Shown piece by piece: positions 35,892 to 46,493 of a DNA stretch of 64,000 nt. The translations under genes and the position numbers were made by a program. The stretch is from assembly GCA_001414345.1 (NCBI GenBank), contig LLCB01000078.1:1-64000 (forward strand), read 5' to 3'. This stretch comes from Hymenoscyphus infarciens (lineage: Eukaryota; Ascomycota; Leotiomycetes; Helotiales; Helotiaceae). The notes under the pieces were generated by a model that saw nothing but the letters and a program-made list of their open reading frames with translations, did not search any database and was not told the origin of the DNA. The number at the start of each line of letters is the position of its first letter. The stretch's first letter is position 1.

Positions 35892-37095
35892 TCGACAAGA
35901 TGTGTTGGCAACGAGAGTCTAGCCACGTTGTGCTGCCTGACCCAAAGTCATTTTTGGCCTATATTCTGTCAATGGTAGAGATTGTTCAGCAAGAGCAGGC
36001 ACACAGTGTTCTCATAAAAGACCAATTGAAGGTAAAGATCTTACACCACGAAAAGCGTTCCTGTGGAGTTAGTATAGCCAAGATCGTGATCGAAGACTTA
36101 TTTCAAAAGTTCGCAAAGACTGGAACCAATAATTTTATTTGCTTTGAATTAGGTCTTTGGAGGCTCATCTGCTTGGAAATTACTCACTACTTTAGTATGT
36201 AGCAGGTAGCTAGAGACTAGTTGATGTCCCACAGGAGATATTGATGCACATCTGCACGTCAACAGACGTCCGGTTCGCTGGCGCAGGCGCAGGCTCCGCC
36301 ATCCTCAGAGGGAATGTATCCCGAGTTTAAGGGACAAATTTGCAGATCACTTCCCCGTAGCCGATAGGGGACAGCTGCGGGCTCTTGCTGGACCGCTCGT
36401 GATACCGAGCCCCCCCCCCCCCCCCGGGGGGCTAGAGGCAGAATTTTATACCGGGTACCTCAAATGTTTTTCATACTTACCTACATGGGTAGGGTAAATG
36501 ACGTCCCAGAACACCACAGTCCCAGAAATACAAACAAAAGAATAAAACTAACCTGGCATTTTGTAAAATTACTCCAAACATGGAAGCTCCACGTAAGTGT
36601 AAGTGGGTGCTTTTGGTTAATTGAATGAAGACTGGTGCCCCTATTAATCGCAGCAAGTGATTTGTGATCTTGATATTTACGAGCTGGTGTGGAAGCTCGT
36701 CGTGTCGTGTTCCGTTGCATAAATGAGGGGCGAAGTGGTGAGGGGTGCATACCGGAAGTTAGTTCGTCGGGTTTGTTGGGCATATGGTTTTCAGAGGGCG
36801 CAGTACGATGTGTGATCAAGTCTGAAGGCTCCAGCGATGAAAATCCAGGGAAGAAAATCTGCCCAGGTTCGTGGTTGTGTCGAGGCTCAAGAAACTCAGA
36901 TGAATACACTCTGTTACTCACAACACTGCATACATTTAAAGACCGCCAGCCCGCGCTCTGTAGATTTTGACTTCCGAGGTGAATTGTGTTTCTTCCCAGG
37001 CAAATGGTACGCCATCAAAATCCCCTGAACTCAAAAACAAAACAGTCGCCTATTCCCACTGGGGAGTTAAAAAAGAGTATTCGGTTATAGCAACT
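35892..37095. other. Intergenic, no gene supported
   Basis: It includes the C/G homopolymer junction at 36410-36431. Frames at 35879-36202 and 36481-36921 show no recognisable features. The upstream part of the broken paralogue gene lies at the right end. Confidence 0.45.
36410..36431. repeat. C16-G6 homopolymer junction
   Basis: Sixteen consecutive C (36410-36425) followed directly by six G (36426-36431), partly self-complementary. It is a likely site of length polymorphism or sequencing error. Confidence 0.9.
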
Positions 37096-37855
37096 ATGCC
37101 GCCGCGCCGTTCAGACCGCTCGGAACGTCGGAGAGTTAGTGTACCCATCAGAAATGTTTCGGTAAGTTTTCGTAATGTCCTTAGGTATTGCCGAACCGTT
37201 AATTAATGAGTGCAGGATACACCTCAACAATCACTGAGCTCCCAGCATCCTGCATACCTTTTCTTGAAATTACCTAGTTCCAACCCCACGGAGGCTGATT
37301 TACGAAAGAATGAGAATTGGTGTACTGCTAGTTGTCGGGACGTCGGCCCCAATGGAAATAACACAATATCTACGGCTTTCCTCAAGTCGAACTTAGGCGA
37401 GCCATTGAAGAAAGGAGGAGGGAAGATTCAGTTGATTTGGTACCAAAATAAGATCCGTTGGATCGGCGACTTTTTTGTCGACGAACAGCAGAAAACCGAC
37501 AGATGCAGCTGCAACACCTTACTATACCACTGAGGCCCCCTCAGCCTCGGCTAATATCGACGGAAAAAACGCGTGGTGAAAAAACGACAGCCACGCCGTG
37601 TCTGCAACCCAAACACCACACGAGATCTCAGGTACAAACGCCACAATTGATAAGGGCCAAACAGCCCAGCCTATCGGCGCAAGCAACAGTATTTGTGGTT
37701 CTTTTTTCCTCGCTATGGCAGTTGCAATTTTCATTCTTGCCTGGGCTCATCCTGAACCGGCAGTTGGGGTTACTGCAACCATAGTTCTTGAGTTATTGGC
37801 TGTGGTTACCCTCAGAGGCATGCGTGTTCCTTTTGATAATGTGGTTCATGGTTGA
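37096..37855 (+). pseudogene. Broken paralogue of the two-TM protein gene
   Basis: Exon 1 (37096-37161) and the exon starting at 37216 use the same intron position as the intact paralogue at 39201-39967. The products share EADL...ENW and KIQLIW. The frame then shifts between about 37470 and 37500; the original frame stops at 37531-37533. The paralogous sequence continues in another frame from 37502 and is cut by TGA at 37577-37579. The same frame then resumes with TPHEISGTNATID and ICGSFFLAMAVAIFILAW, matching the paralogue's first membrane segment, to a stop at 37853-37855. One frameshift plus one nonsense codon indicate a pseudogene; no intron removes both. Confidence 0.65.
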
Positions 37856-39200
37856 TGGAGAGGTTATAGCGAAGCTTCATTTTTCCCGCCTCTGTTTTTC
37901 GTTACTTTTCTTGTCTGGCTGGATTTTTACTGCCGGGGAGGAGTTTGGTCACCGGTTTTTTCACCAGTTGTCTAAGTGCAAGGAGCGCGTTGTAACTGTA
38001 GTCTTCGTGCTAGAGTGGAAAATAAGCTAGGTTGGACCGGACGGGAATAGTCGCTTTAAAGCAGGGGTGTTCAGGGGTATGATGTAATATTCAGCATGGA
38101 AAGCCGTTCTCGAGGCTTTCTAAGCTCTTTGTATATATGCTTTTCTCTTTTCATGAAACAGACTCTTCAGAACCGATCTTGATTATCATGCATAATTGCA
38201 AAACTTTCAAATTTGTTTTAAATTGACGCACCTTTTTTCGATATCGAGAAAATCAAAGCGTGATAAGTCTGACTCTAGGTTCTGAAGTAGCTTTAACTTG
38301 TAGTTTGAATTGACGGAAATATTTCTAACAACAGACTAAGTCTTAACCCCAACATAAAGACTTCTAATCTTCACTGAGTTCACTTTATATTCTGCCCGAT
38401 TGTATAATATTATTCCACGTAAGATATAAACCTACACTTGTACGATTTTGTTTTAGTTTACACAAATGACAAGTCTTGGTCTCTGAATCTATCTGTCGCC
38501 ATTTTCGTGTTTACTATTAGAGTTATATCTCAAATACGTAACCTCTAATTTTACTTGAAACTTTCAACACATTTCAGAAGAGTGGAGGCGCAAAGTTAAA
38601 TATGGGGGATTGTGAACCACCAATTCCGCAGATTTGTCTTCATATTATAATAAGCAAAAAGAGTATAATATGATAAGATTACTAAATTATAAGTCTGTTA
38701 TGCTATCTCAGCTTTGTAGATTAACGAAGCACCTCAGATCTCGAAAGCACTAAACCATCTATTTAGCATTGCCCTTATATGTAACCGCTAGTCCCAAATA
38801 TAATCGCTGCCAAACCCATCTAACCCAATGCCTATGTATTCCAATGTACAAAACTTTTTGATTCCATTACCCCAGACAATAGACAAAAACAAAGACCCTT
38901 CCTACCGCCACCCCTCATCTATAGTGGTATACATTTGCGTCGTAAAACAAAAAACCAATGCCCATGTTGTGACTTGCGTTATCTTACTCTTTCTATAATA
39001 ATATGTCCCAGTCAAGTAACAAGAAACTCGCAAACCAAAAGCAAAGCAGCCAAAAGAGAAATAATAATCAAAGCACACTAAAAGAAAAGCCAATATCGTA
39101 CATAGTAAGAAAAAAAGACAAGTATGTATCAGTAGCCCAATGACATGGCTGAGCTAGCGGACTTTACGGCCTTCGCAAGGCCGTTTGTCAGTATATATAA
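37856..39200. other. A+T-rich spacer between inverted paralogues
   Basis: About 1.3 kb separates the 3' ends of the two paralogous genes, which point toward each other. It is A+T-rich without open frames or the strong C-to-T pattern of the left island. I see no transposon ends. Confidence 0.5.
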
Positions 39201-39967
39201 TTAGAATCTTTTGAACAATTGGTAAAAAATATATAATGCAACAACACCCACTAGTCCCAAAACTATTATTGCGACAATTGCCGTTGGGTGAGGAGCGAGT
39301 AGCGCAAGGAAGACAATGGCGGCGACTAGTACGCTCACAATGGCGAAAATAAAAGAACCGCAAATCAGGTAAAGCACAGGGCTCGGATGGGTCGTGCCAG
39401 CCCTATCGATCGTTGCTTCATGTTGTGTTTTCGTCGGATGGCTGTGGTGTTCGCCGTGAATAGCCGAGGCTTCACTTTGACATAGTAGATATTTCGTCGC
39501 ATCTGGACCAAACTGAATGTCGTTCCTTCTCTCCTTTGTATGTTTCTCGATATAAAAAGTTCCGATCCAGTAGCCTGGGAGATCATCTTTGTGCCAGATT
39601 AATTGAATCTTAGTGGCTCCTCCCTTCAATTGTTCAGGGAACCATTTCTTAACGAAATTCCCATCTATGGTGTTCTTCCCATTTAGACCATCCTCCTTAT
39701 AACCTGCAGGGCACCAATTCTCCCTCGCTTCTAAATCGGCCTCCAGTGGCTTGGAATCGGGTGGGTTTCGGAAGATGCGTGCTTTCGGTAGCGTAGTTAT
39801 TGATGGTGCCTACGCTCATTGATTAGATGAATTGGATTTATACTAGACCCGTAGCAATGCGTAAAATGGAAGAGACTTACTCGCAGATCTCGGGTGTTAT
39901 CAACAGGTTTCGTTTGTGGAGGTGTGGGTGGGGGGGTAGGTAGAAAAGCGTCGAACCGTCCTGACAT
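39201..39967 (-). CDS. Uncharacterised protein with two C-terminal membrane segments
   Basis: Two exons, 39967-39881 and 39809-39201, give 231 residues. The N-terminal 29 residues are Pro/Thr-rich (PTPPPTPPQTKP). A soluble domain follows with DLEARENWCPAGY, NTIDGNFVKKWFPEQL and KIQLIWHKDDLPGYWIGTFY (about 50-110). A His-rich linker comes next (HGEHHSHPTKTQHEA). Two hydrophobic segments then run from ICGSFIFAIVSVLVAAIVFL to AIVAIIVLGLVGVVALYIF, with only a short polar turn between them, at the C terminus. The soluble part should face the cytosol unless targeted otherwise. I do not recognise the family. A broken inverted paralogue lies at 37096-37855, and the candidate gasdermin gene starts 807 bp away on the other strand. 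Confidence 0.7.
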
Positions 39968-40774
39968 TGCTGCTGTCGCCAGAAGGGGCACATCGCCCGC
40001 GGAGAGAGGTACGCGAGACTTCCCCGCGGATGAAGACCCAAGTACGCTTCAATTCATCCTAGTGTAGAGTGAAGGTGTTCGTTGCTGCTCTCTGGAGTCT
40101 GTGTAGGATCGACTCGAACTGGGGTTGACGGGGCCAGTTTGGCCGTGATGCTGCAAATAATAAAAAAAGCGACCGTGGTATATTTCTGCAAGGAAGAGAC
40201 CTCAAAATGATTGTAGAGATAGTAGGGGGTATTTAGCACTATTGACAGAAAAAGACAGTTCGAGTAAATGCGAGGATTTATCGTGTTTTGATTCGACAAT
40301 GGCTGTTGCCAAACCCTTCTGAAGGGATATGCAGCAGGCAAGGCGAGGAGGGGCATCCGGGCTTCATCTGTTAAACGAGTCTTGATTGGCGAGATTGTGC
40401 AGAGACGATCCGACATCGGTCTGAAGTTCGACTCAGGAATCATGAAAGCTGCCAAGTTCCAGGAACGTAAAGTCTGATTGACACAGGGAGTTTATAAAAG
40501 GTTTATATTTTGAAGAAGAACTCAGAACCGCGGTCTGTTAGTCTACAACCGGTCCCGTTGTCTGAGATTCCAACAGTTGGACAGACGCTGACATGTTTGG
40601 CGGTTGCCTCGTGGGGAAATCGACAGGCTGTGGCAGGCTGAAGAATTGTTTTTTCTTGTGCAACATTGAGCGAGCGTTGCTCTGCCGCGTTCTTTGAAAA
40701 ATCCAAAGCCTTCTCTCAATTTTCTCCTCAATCTTCGAAGGAGCTCAAATAATATCCTGCACACATCAGCATTC
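39968..40774. other. Divergent intergenic region before the candidate gasdermin
   Basis: Shared upstream region of the two-TM protein gene and the candidate gasdermin gene. A minus-strand frame (40054-40455, 133 codons) has one hydrophobic stretch but no family resemblance. It is not called as a gene. Confidence 0.45.
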
Positions 40775-41572
40775 ATGGCTCCCAAGTTGTATCATCTCGT
40801 CCCTTCACCAAATATCAGGCCTCCACCAAATGGGCCCATCGACGTGGGACAACTCTTTGCGAAACCTCACGATCTCGAAACACACTTCGATAGGGCTACC
40901 GAGTACCTCAGACCCGACGACGAGGATATATACTGCAATACCCTACGAGACGAAAAGATCACCATTTCAAATGCGAGAGCTGGCAAAGCTGGGATATGGG
41001 CAAAGTTTTTAGATCTCCAAGCCTTTGGGGGGGGACTAGGCGGAAACTTCGATAGCAGTCGAGAAGGAGACTACGTCTTTGAGACCCTGAAGATAAGATT
41101 CATACACCCAAGCAACGAGTATATCTATACGGCTATCAACCAAGACAGCCCTGCCATGTTTTTGGAGAACAAGAAGGTGGTTTACATGTTGAAATCAATT
41201 ATGATTGCTGAAGGAACTACATTTACTGGTCGCAACACAAAGGGTCTAGAAGGGCACGGGAACGGTGGCATTAGTTCGAACGGGGTTGCAGTTGGTGGTG
41301 AGATTGGCGGCAGCGCAAGAAACACTGTCGCGCAGAGCTTCCGTGCTGATGAGTTTGTCTTCGCTTATTCCATGTTGAAAATAACATGTGGGCGAAGCGA
41401 GGATGGGTCAACAATTGTCGCCAAAAAGCCGCAGCAAGTCGAAGGAGGGTTTATGGGTGCTAACGGAGGTGGTGCGAAGAAGCAGGTTTTCAAGGTGCAG
41501 GTCGTTGAGGAAGAGGCCCATGTCGCAAACAACCCAGCCCTTGTTTTTCTACTCGACGATGTGTTGTGTTGA
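40775..41572 (+). CDS. Candidate fungal gasdermin-like protein (RCD-1/HET-Q1 type)
   Basis: Single exon, 265 residues; the frame is open upstream but the first ATG is at 40775. There is no signal peptide and no true transmembrane helix. The predicted fold is beta-rich with alternating amphipathic segments (YVFETLKIRFIHPSNEY, FVFAYSMLKI), a glycine-rich central loop and a short acidic C-terminal tail. I base the gasdermin call mainly on context: length, fold type, and a convergent subtilisin-family protease gene whose stop lies 51 bp away, the arrangement known for het-Q1/het-Q2. In those systems the protease removes a short C-terminal inhibitory segment and the freed N-terminal part forms membrane pores that kill the heterokaryon. 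No cut site can be read here. Primary sequence similarity could not be tested. Confidence 0.5.
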   Translation: MAPKLYHLVPSPNIRPPPNGPIDVGQLFAKPHDLETHFDRATEYLRPDDEDIYCNTLRDEKITISNARAGKAGIWAKFLDLQAFGGGLGGNFDSSREGDYVFETLKIRFIHPSNEYIYTAINQDSPAMFLENKKVVYMLKSIMIAEGTTFTGRNTKGLEGHGNGGISSNGVAVGGEIGGSARNTVAQSFRADEFVFAYSMLKITCGRSEDGSTIVAKKPQQVEGGFMGANGGGAKKQVFKVQVVEEEAHVANNPALVFLLDDVLC

Positions 41573-41623
41573 AGCTTGGATGGTCTCGGTGCCTGGTGGA
41601 TGGAAAGTGATCTTTTGCAGTCG

Positions 41624-43458
41624 CTAGCTGTTGTTGTCTGTGGCTCCTTTCCCAAATCCTCTTGCTACATTAAGGATCTCTAGATCGAGGTCGTCGAGTT
41701 TGTTGATCAGATACGAGGGATTAATGTAAAGACAATCCTTGTGCTTCTTACTTCCAAGGCAGAGAACCTGTAAAGCTCCTTCTTGACACTTCAGCCTTTC
41801 CTGGTGGTCTTCTGAGAACTCCTCCATTCTTGCCAAAGCAAGTATCCAAGCATAAATTGAGACAGCCATTGGAGTAGCGAATGAACTCCCGCTTTTGTAC
41901 TCCATTTTCTTGTTGAGCCATGCAGACCTGATGTTTTCTCCTAATGTCGCAAGATTCCTAGTGATTTCATCTTCCGTTGGATTGAAGACAGATGGATTTC
42001 CATGATGGTCTGTGGATCTAATACATATGACTTGATTGCACTTTGCTGGGAAAGCAACGGGCTCGTTGGCACCATCATTCCGAGCGGCCGCAAACATAAC
42101 AACTCGCCTTTTATGTGCCTTCCTTATCTTCTCCTCAAGCAGTTTCACAGCTTTATCGTTAGGAGGTAAGTTAAGCCCAAAAGACATCGAGATGATGTCA
42201 ACCTTCCATTGCGTCACCGCGTATTCGATAGCCTGCATTTGGTTAGTAATGAGCTCTCAGGAGATACTTTTGCGTACCTCTGCTATAGCACGTGGATCAG
42301 CTTTTGGGTCCTCAACCCCCTCAGGGGGGTCGATCGACACTTTTCCAATGTAAACTTCTGTATGGCGAGTAAGGTTCAAAATGATACCTGCTATATGCGT
42401 TCCATGCCCAAATGAATCATCAACATTCTTCAATGCAGGTGTGACGAAGTTTCTATAATCTTCGTTTATTCGCCCCTCAAAAGCCTGTATATAAGGGTGG
42501 TTCTGGTTGCATCCTGTGTCAAGAACTGCAATCTTGATAGGATTTTCTGTTTTGCTGCTTCCAAATTGAAGGTCCAGACGTTCTTTGAAAGATTTGACCC
42601 ATCCATCGGAACCGTCGCAACTTGGAAAAATTAACCCTGAAATTACAATATTAATGGAAGTATGGCTTACCTATTTTGATTTTGAATGTCCTCGCAAAGG
42701 AAATTCTTATAAGACAGTGTTGGCGAGATATCCAAGTTGCTTATGGCTTCGTCGTTCAACTCCTCGTGGTCATCCACCAGAACAGATACAGTGTCGCTAT
42801 CGAGAATGAAATGAAACTCGTCCTCGTCGGCAATATTGAACTGCGCTTCAAATAGCTGGCTATCCATCGAGTACCATTGAAGTGTCACAAACCCAACAGA
42901 AGAGATTAATCGTCCATGGAACGTGGAATCCTTGCTTGGGAATTCCGGTGTACTTTGAATATTGAGCGTGTCCTTGAAATCGCTAGAAATCCAGTTGCCT
43001 TCGCCTGGAATGCCGTGGTGTCCTTCTGCACGCACAGAGAAGTATCCAACTCGAAATTGAATGTTGGTCGTCAACAAGGATTCATCTAAGCCATGCTCAC
43101 CTAAGAAGTTCTCATCCAGAATGATATCAAAATCGTCCTCGTCGGCGACATAGAACTGCGTCTCTGCCCAATTGTGCTTCAGAGAGGGAGTGTCCCAAGA
43201 GACTTGCAGTGACACAGACCCTTCGGACGTGATAAGTCTATTGCGTAGCGATCCAGTTGTTTCTGGACACTCCGCAATGTCAATGTTCAAAGTCTCCAAG
43301 TGCCCTTTAGTGATCCAGTTTCCTTGGCCTGGTTCACAAACTGCTCCACAATATATAATTCGAGGATCTGTAGTACGAAATTCAAGTTTGATCGGGTCCT
43401 CGCGAGCCTCGCAGTGGGTTACATCCGACGATAACCTGCGGTGGGAATTTGCCGCCAT
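41624..43458 (-). CDS. Subtilisin-family (S8) protease with retropepsin-like repeats
   Basis: Exon 1 is 43458-42671, exon 2 ends at 42278 and exon 3 is 42232-41624. The S8 domain is complete: catalytic Asp in VLDTG, His in GHGTHIAG, oxyanion Asn in AARNDG, Ser in GSSFATP. There is no signal peptide, so it is cytosolic. Exon 1 holds two repeats (residues about 34-116 and 138-221). Each has GNWI, a VSLQ/VTLQW strand and DF(D/H)-IIL-like ends as in retropepsins, but the catalytic Asp-Thr/Ser-Gly is missing. The 5' edge of exon 2 is unsettled. A 49-nt intron (42670-42622) looks best but puts the S8 domain out of frame because of a four-base homopolymer at 42598-42601. An acceptor at 42555 (116-nt intron) restores the frame. 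With the latter the protein is about 557 residues. Tail-to-tail with the candidate gasdermin gene. Confidence 0.8.
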
Positions 43459-44435
43459 TTTAAGTTATGTCAATTTCCAAGTAACTTCATGAGGCTCCCC
43501 AAAATGTGGGGGATGCCCGTAATTATAAGAAATCTTTCTCCAAAGAGCCTGACTGCAAGCCACTTCAACTTGCAGGTGCCACTTCATGCAGCTCACACTT
43601 AACATCCGAACAGAAGCCAATAGAACTCCATCGTTTTCTTTCCTTCATTTCTAGGCGCCTGCCCAACACAAATCTCGACGGAGCCTTGCTTCACGCCTAC
43701 TCAGAGCCTCGGATGACACCCCTTTTAGTCCCGACAAAAATACCAGACTACGAGACGAGAATGATATTTGTACCAGAATCCAGATTGAAACAATGTTCCT
43801 GTATAATAGATTCATCAGCACCTCACTTGAGGTCCCAAATAGAGTAAATTTTATATAGGGATGATGAATTAAATTTGAAGAGAGGAAGTAATAGAAATTT
43901 CCAGCGCAACCGGAAATTTGTAGTTAAGAGTATAGAGAAAATTGGTATCATTCAGTCAACCCAGCCCCTATTTATGTATGTTACAATCCCACTCTCACTA
44001 TATCCTCCCTTCACCCCTTGCCCTCCTCCCCCTTAACCTCCGCTTTACCCCCCTCCCATCTTCCCCAAGTATGATACAAGTGAAGTAAGCAAGCAATCAG
44101 CAAGCTCTACTCCGTCTATTCCTCCTCTCATAAAAGCATTACACAAAAGAAGCTGTACAAGAAGCAAGTAAGCAGCTCCTCGAAGCCCAAATCTACCTCC
44201 ACTCCAATATCCAAGAGAATTACACACGTCCCGCCGAACCATTACCCCCCTTTGACCAAAGAACAGGAGTAATGATCAACACAAAAAAAATAGAGAAAAA
44301 CTACACAACGAAAAAGAAAGAACAAGCATGTACGCTAAAATGCGAAATCAACACCCGCAAGCAAAAAGAACCCCCCCTCACTTCTCTAAGCGTTGTTTTA
44401 TTACGTATTAATATCACAACAACACAAACAAAACA
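43459..44435. other. Intergenic, protease promoter and ERF2 3' flank
   Basis: A 113-codon plus-strand frame (43506-43847) starts 47 bp from the protease start codon but lacks recognisable features. The right half is A-rich and pyrimidine-rich non-coding sequence. Confidence 0.5.
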
Positions 44436-46493
44436 TCAAGGTCTCTCCGCCCTCAACGAAGAAGGGCCCTGAAACCCCTCATTATTACCCGCAGCCACAT
44501 CCTGCATTTCCATCTCGCTACCCACACCTGCGCCATTCTGGAATTCCTGCTTCAGAGGCGCAGTACGTTTCCCCTTTCGCTCGCCAAATCGTTGATCCCC
44601 CTCTTCATATTTCCGTTTGAAATTCAAGTAGGTAGGCGGTCGTGGACGACAAAGAACCACGAACCAATTCTTGATAATGTTTTCTTGGGTGAATGGCCGA
44701 TGACGATCTTTCTTAAGGAATTTGTGCGAGTTCAAATACTCTCTGGTAGTTTCACCTCGTCCCATTAGGAAGAGATGGTATCCCATTAGCGCGGCTGGAT
44801 ATGGTGTTGCGAGAGCTCCGTAGATAACGACGGCGAATGGGACGCGGAAATGATTGATTGATTTTCCAAAGGAAATGTGGTTCATGTTCATGTAGAGGAT
44901 TAGTTGAGCTAAAGATGCTCCGATTATAAATGTGCCGAGAAGTGTAGCAGCTGTGATGAAGGTAAAAAAGTAACGGTAATTGCGTCGGCCAACGCAATTG
45001 TTGATCCAGACACAGTGATGATCCTGGGTCTCGATGCAATTGTCGCAAATTCGACAATGATGTCCTCGTGGCGGACGCCAGAGATTGCAAGTTTTGCAGT
45101 ATTTTGTTGGCACCTCCATCGCGGCTGCCTTTGACTGGGCTGATTTTATCATAATCCAGTCATTCATCGAGGGACCTATAGTCAATGGATCCTCATTTTC
45201 ATCTTGGGGTGGCATTGGGTGAAGGTTTCGAGGGAGAATCTAATCTTGTTAACATGAAATTCGGGAGGGTGGTGGTGAAGGACTTACCCCAGGATCAGAA
45301 GCAGAAGCATGAATGAAAGAAGACATGGTAACGTAGAATATATACGCAACTACAATAGGAAGCGCAGGTGAAATGTTATGCCACAACCACGGAGCAGAGA
45401 ATATGAAGAAAAGAACAGCCGGTAGTCCAACCATCATGCCAGTAGCAACGTTGATTGGTTTGTCTCGGGTGTTTTGTAATCGACCGCCCCAGCAAAATAC
45501 CGTATTACCTGTAAAATATTGGTAATTGGGTCCAAGTCTCGCCGGTTCGGGAGCAGGCTTCTGCACATCTGGTATCAAACCTGGAGATGAGGCAACAGAA
45601 TTCAATTTTTCCCTCCCTTCAGTACTCCGGTTTGGACTATTAGAAGCGACATCTCCCCTAGATGGCAACAAAAAGCTTGAACGAAAAGACCGAGGAGACT
45701 TAGGTGTGGGAAGATTGTTGCCCAGCTTGTAGCTTTTATCGATATTTAAACTTAGGCCTTTGTTGTTGTTACCAAGAGTTCGTTGGAGGGGCCGAACGCT
45801 TTCCGACAGGCTTCCAGTTGGGCGATGACCACGAGTTGGACTTGTATTTGCTGTCAATCTATCAACCGTATCTTGCTCTGTCATTTCCGTCCCTCTCGAT
45901 GGTGGTGCTGGTCCATGGTCTCCTTGTGGGCTGGTAACTTGTATCGCGGTATTGCTTGAAGTAACACTGTGTCTGACTGTATTGCCTTCCCCCCCATCTA
46001 CGTATCCGTCCTCGCTTTGCTGAGAAATAGCTGCTTTAGAACCTCGTTGCGCTTGCAATCTCTGGGCATTCATAGGATGAAAGAACGCATGCGACGTGAG
46101 AGATGGTACATGTGTAGTCCGGCCTGAGCTCTTTGGGCGAGCTCCTACTGATCCGGAAATACTCCCTGACTTGGGGAAACGAGCCCTCGAAGGAGTTGAT
46201 TGTGACCATCCTCCCCGAGTAGTTGAAGAGACACCCGTCGCAGCTGTATTCGGCCTCGAAGCTCCATCTCCCGTGGCCGTACTTCGCCGTTGCCCTAGGG
46301 TCTGTCCGGGTCTGGCGGTTGGTGGTGGTGCAGCTACGGCATCCCTTCCATCCTCTGAGGCTATATCCGTCATTCGTGAAGATAGTATGCTTGCGCCATC
46401 ACCCGTCTCGGACGGCGCAGGCTGTGGGCTTGGAAAGGCATTGTCGATATCCGTGGAACGTGGCCTGCTTGATGCAGTATCCCGAGAAGCCAT
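44436..46493 (-). CDS. ERF2: DHHC palmitoyltransferase, ERF2 type
   Basis: Two exons, 46493-45288 and 45239-44436 (48-nt intron), give 669 residues. The first about 310 residues are Ser/Pro/Thr-rich and disordered, longer than in yeast Erf2. A segment with PNYQYFTGNTVFCWGGRLQN follows, then two membrane segments. The intron is spliced at SDPG-ILPRNLHP, an Erf2-family junction. The cysteine-rich domain has KYCKTCNLWRPPRGHHC and the catalytic DHHC in ETQDHHCVWINNC. Two more membrane segments and a TTREYL (TTxE) motif follow, then a polar tail. ERF2 with its partner ERF4/Shr5 palmitoylates Ras at the ER or Golgi in yeast. Confidence 0.93.

Noticed and set aside
35879..36202. 107-codon plus-strand frame
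   Set aside because: Starts inside the candidate LTR end and shows no recognisable domain.
40054..40455. 133-codon minus-strand frame
   Set aside because: One weak hydrophobic stretch only; lies in the divergent promoter region of two better genes.
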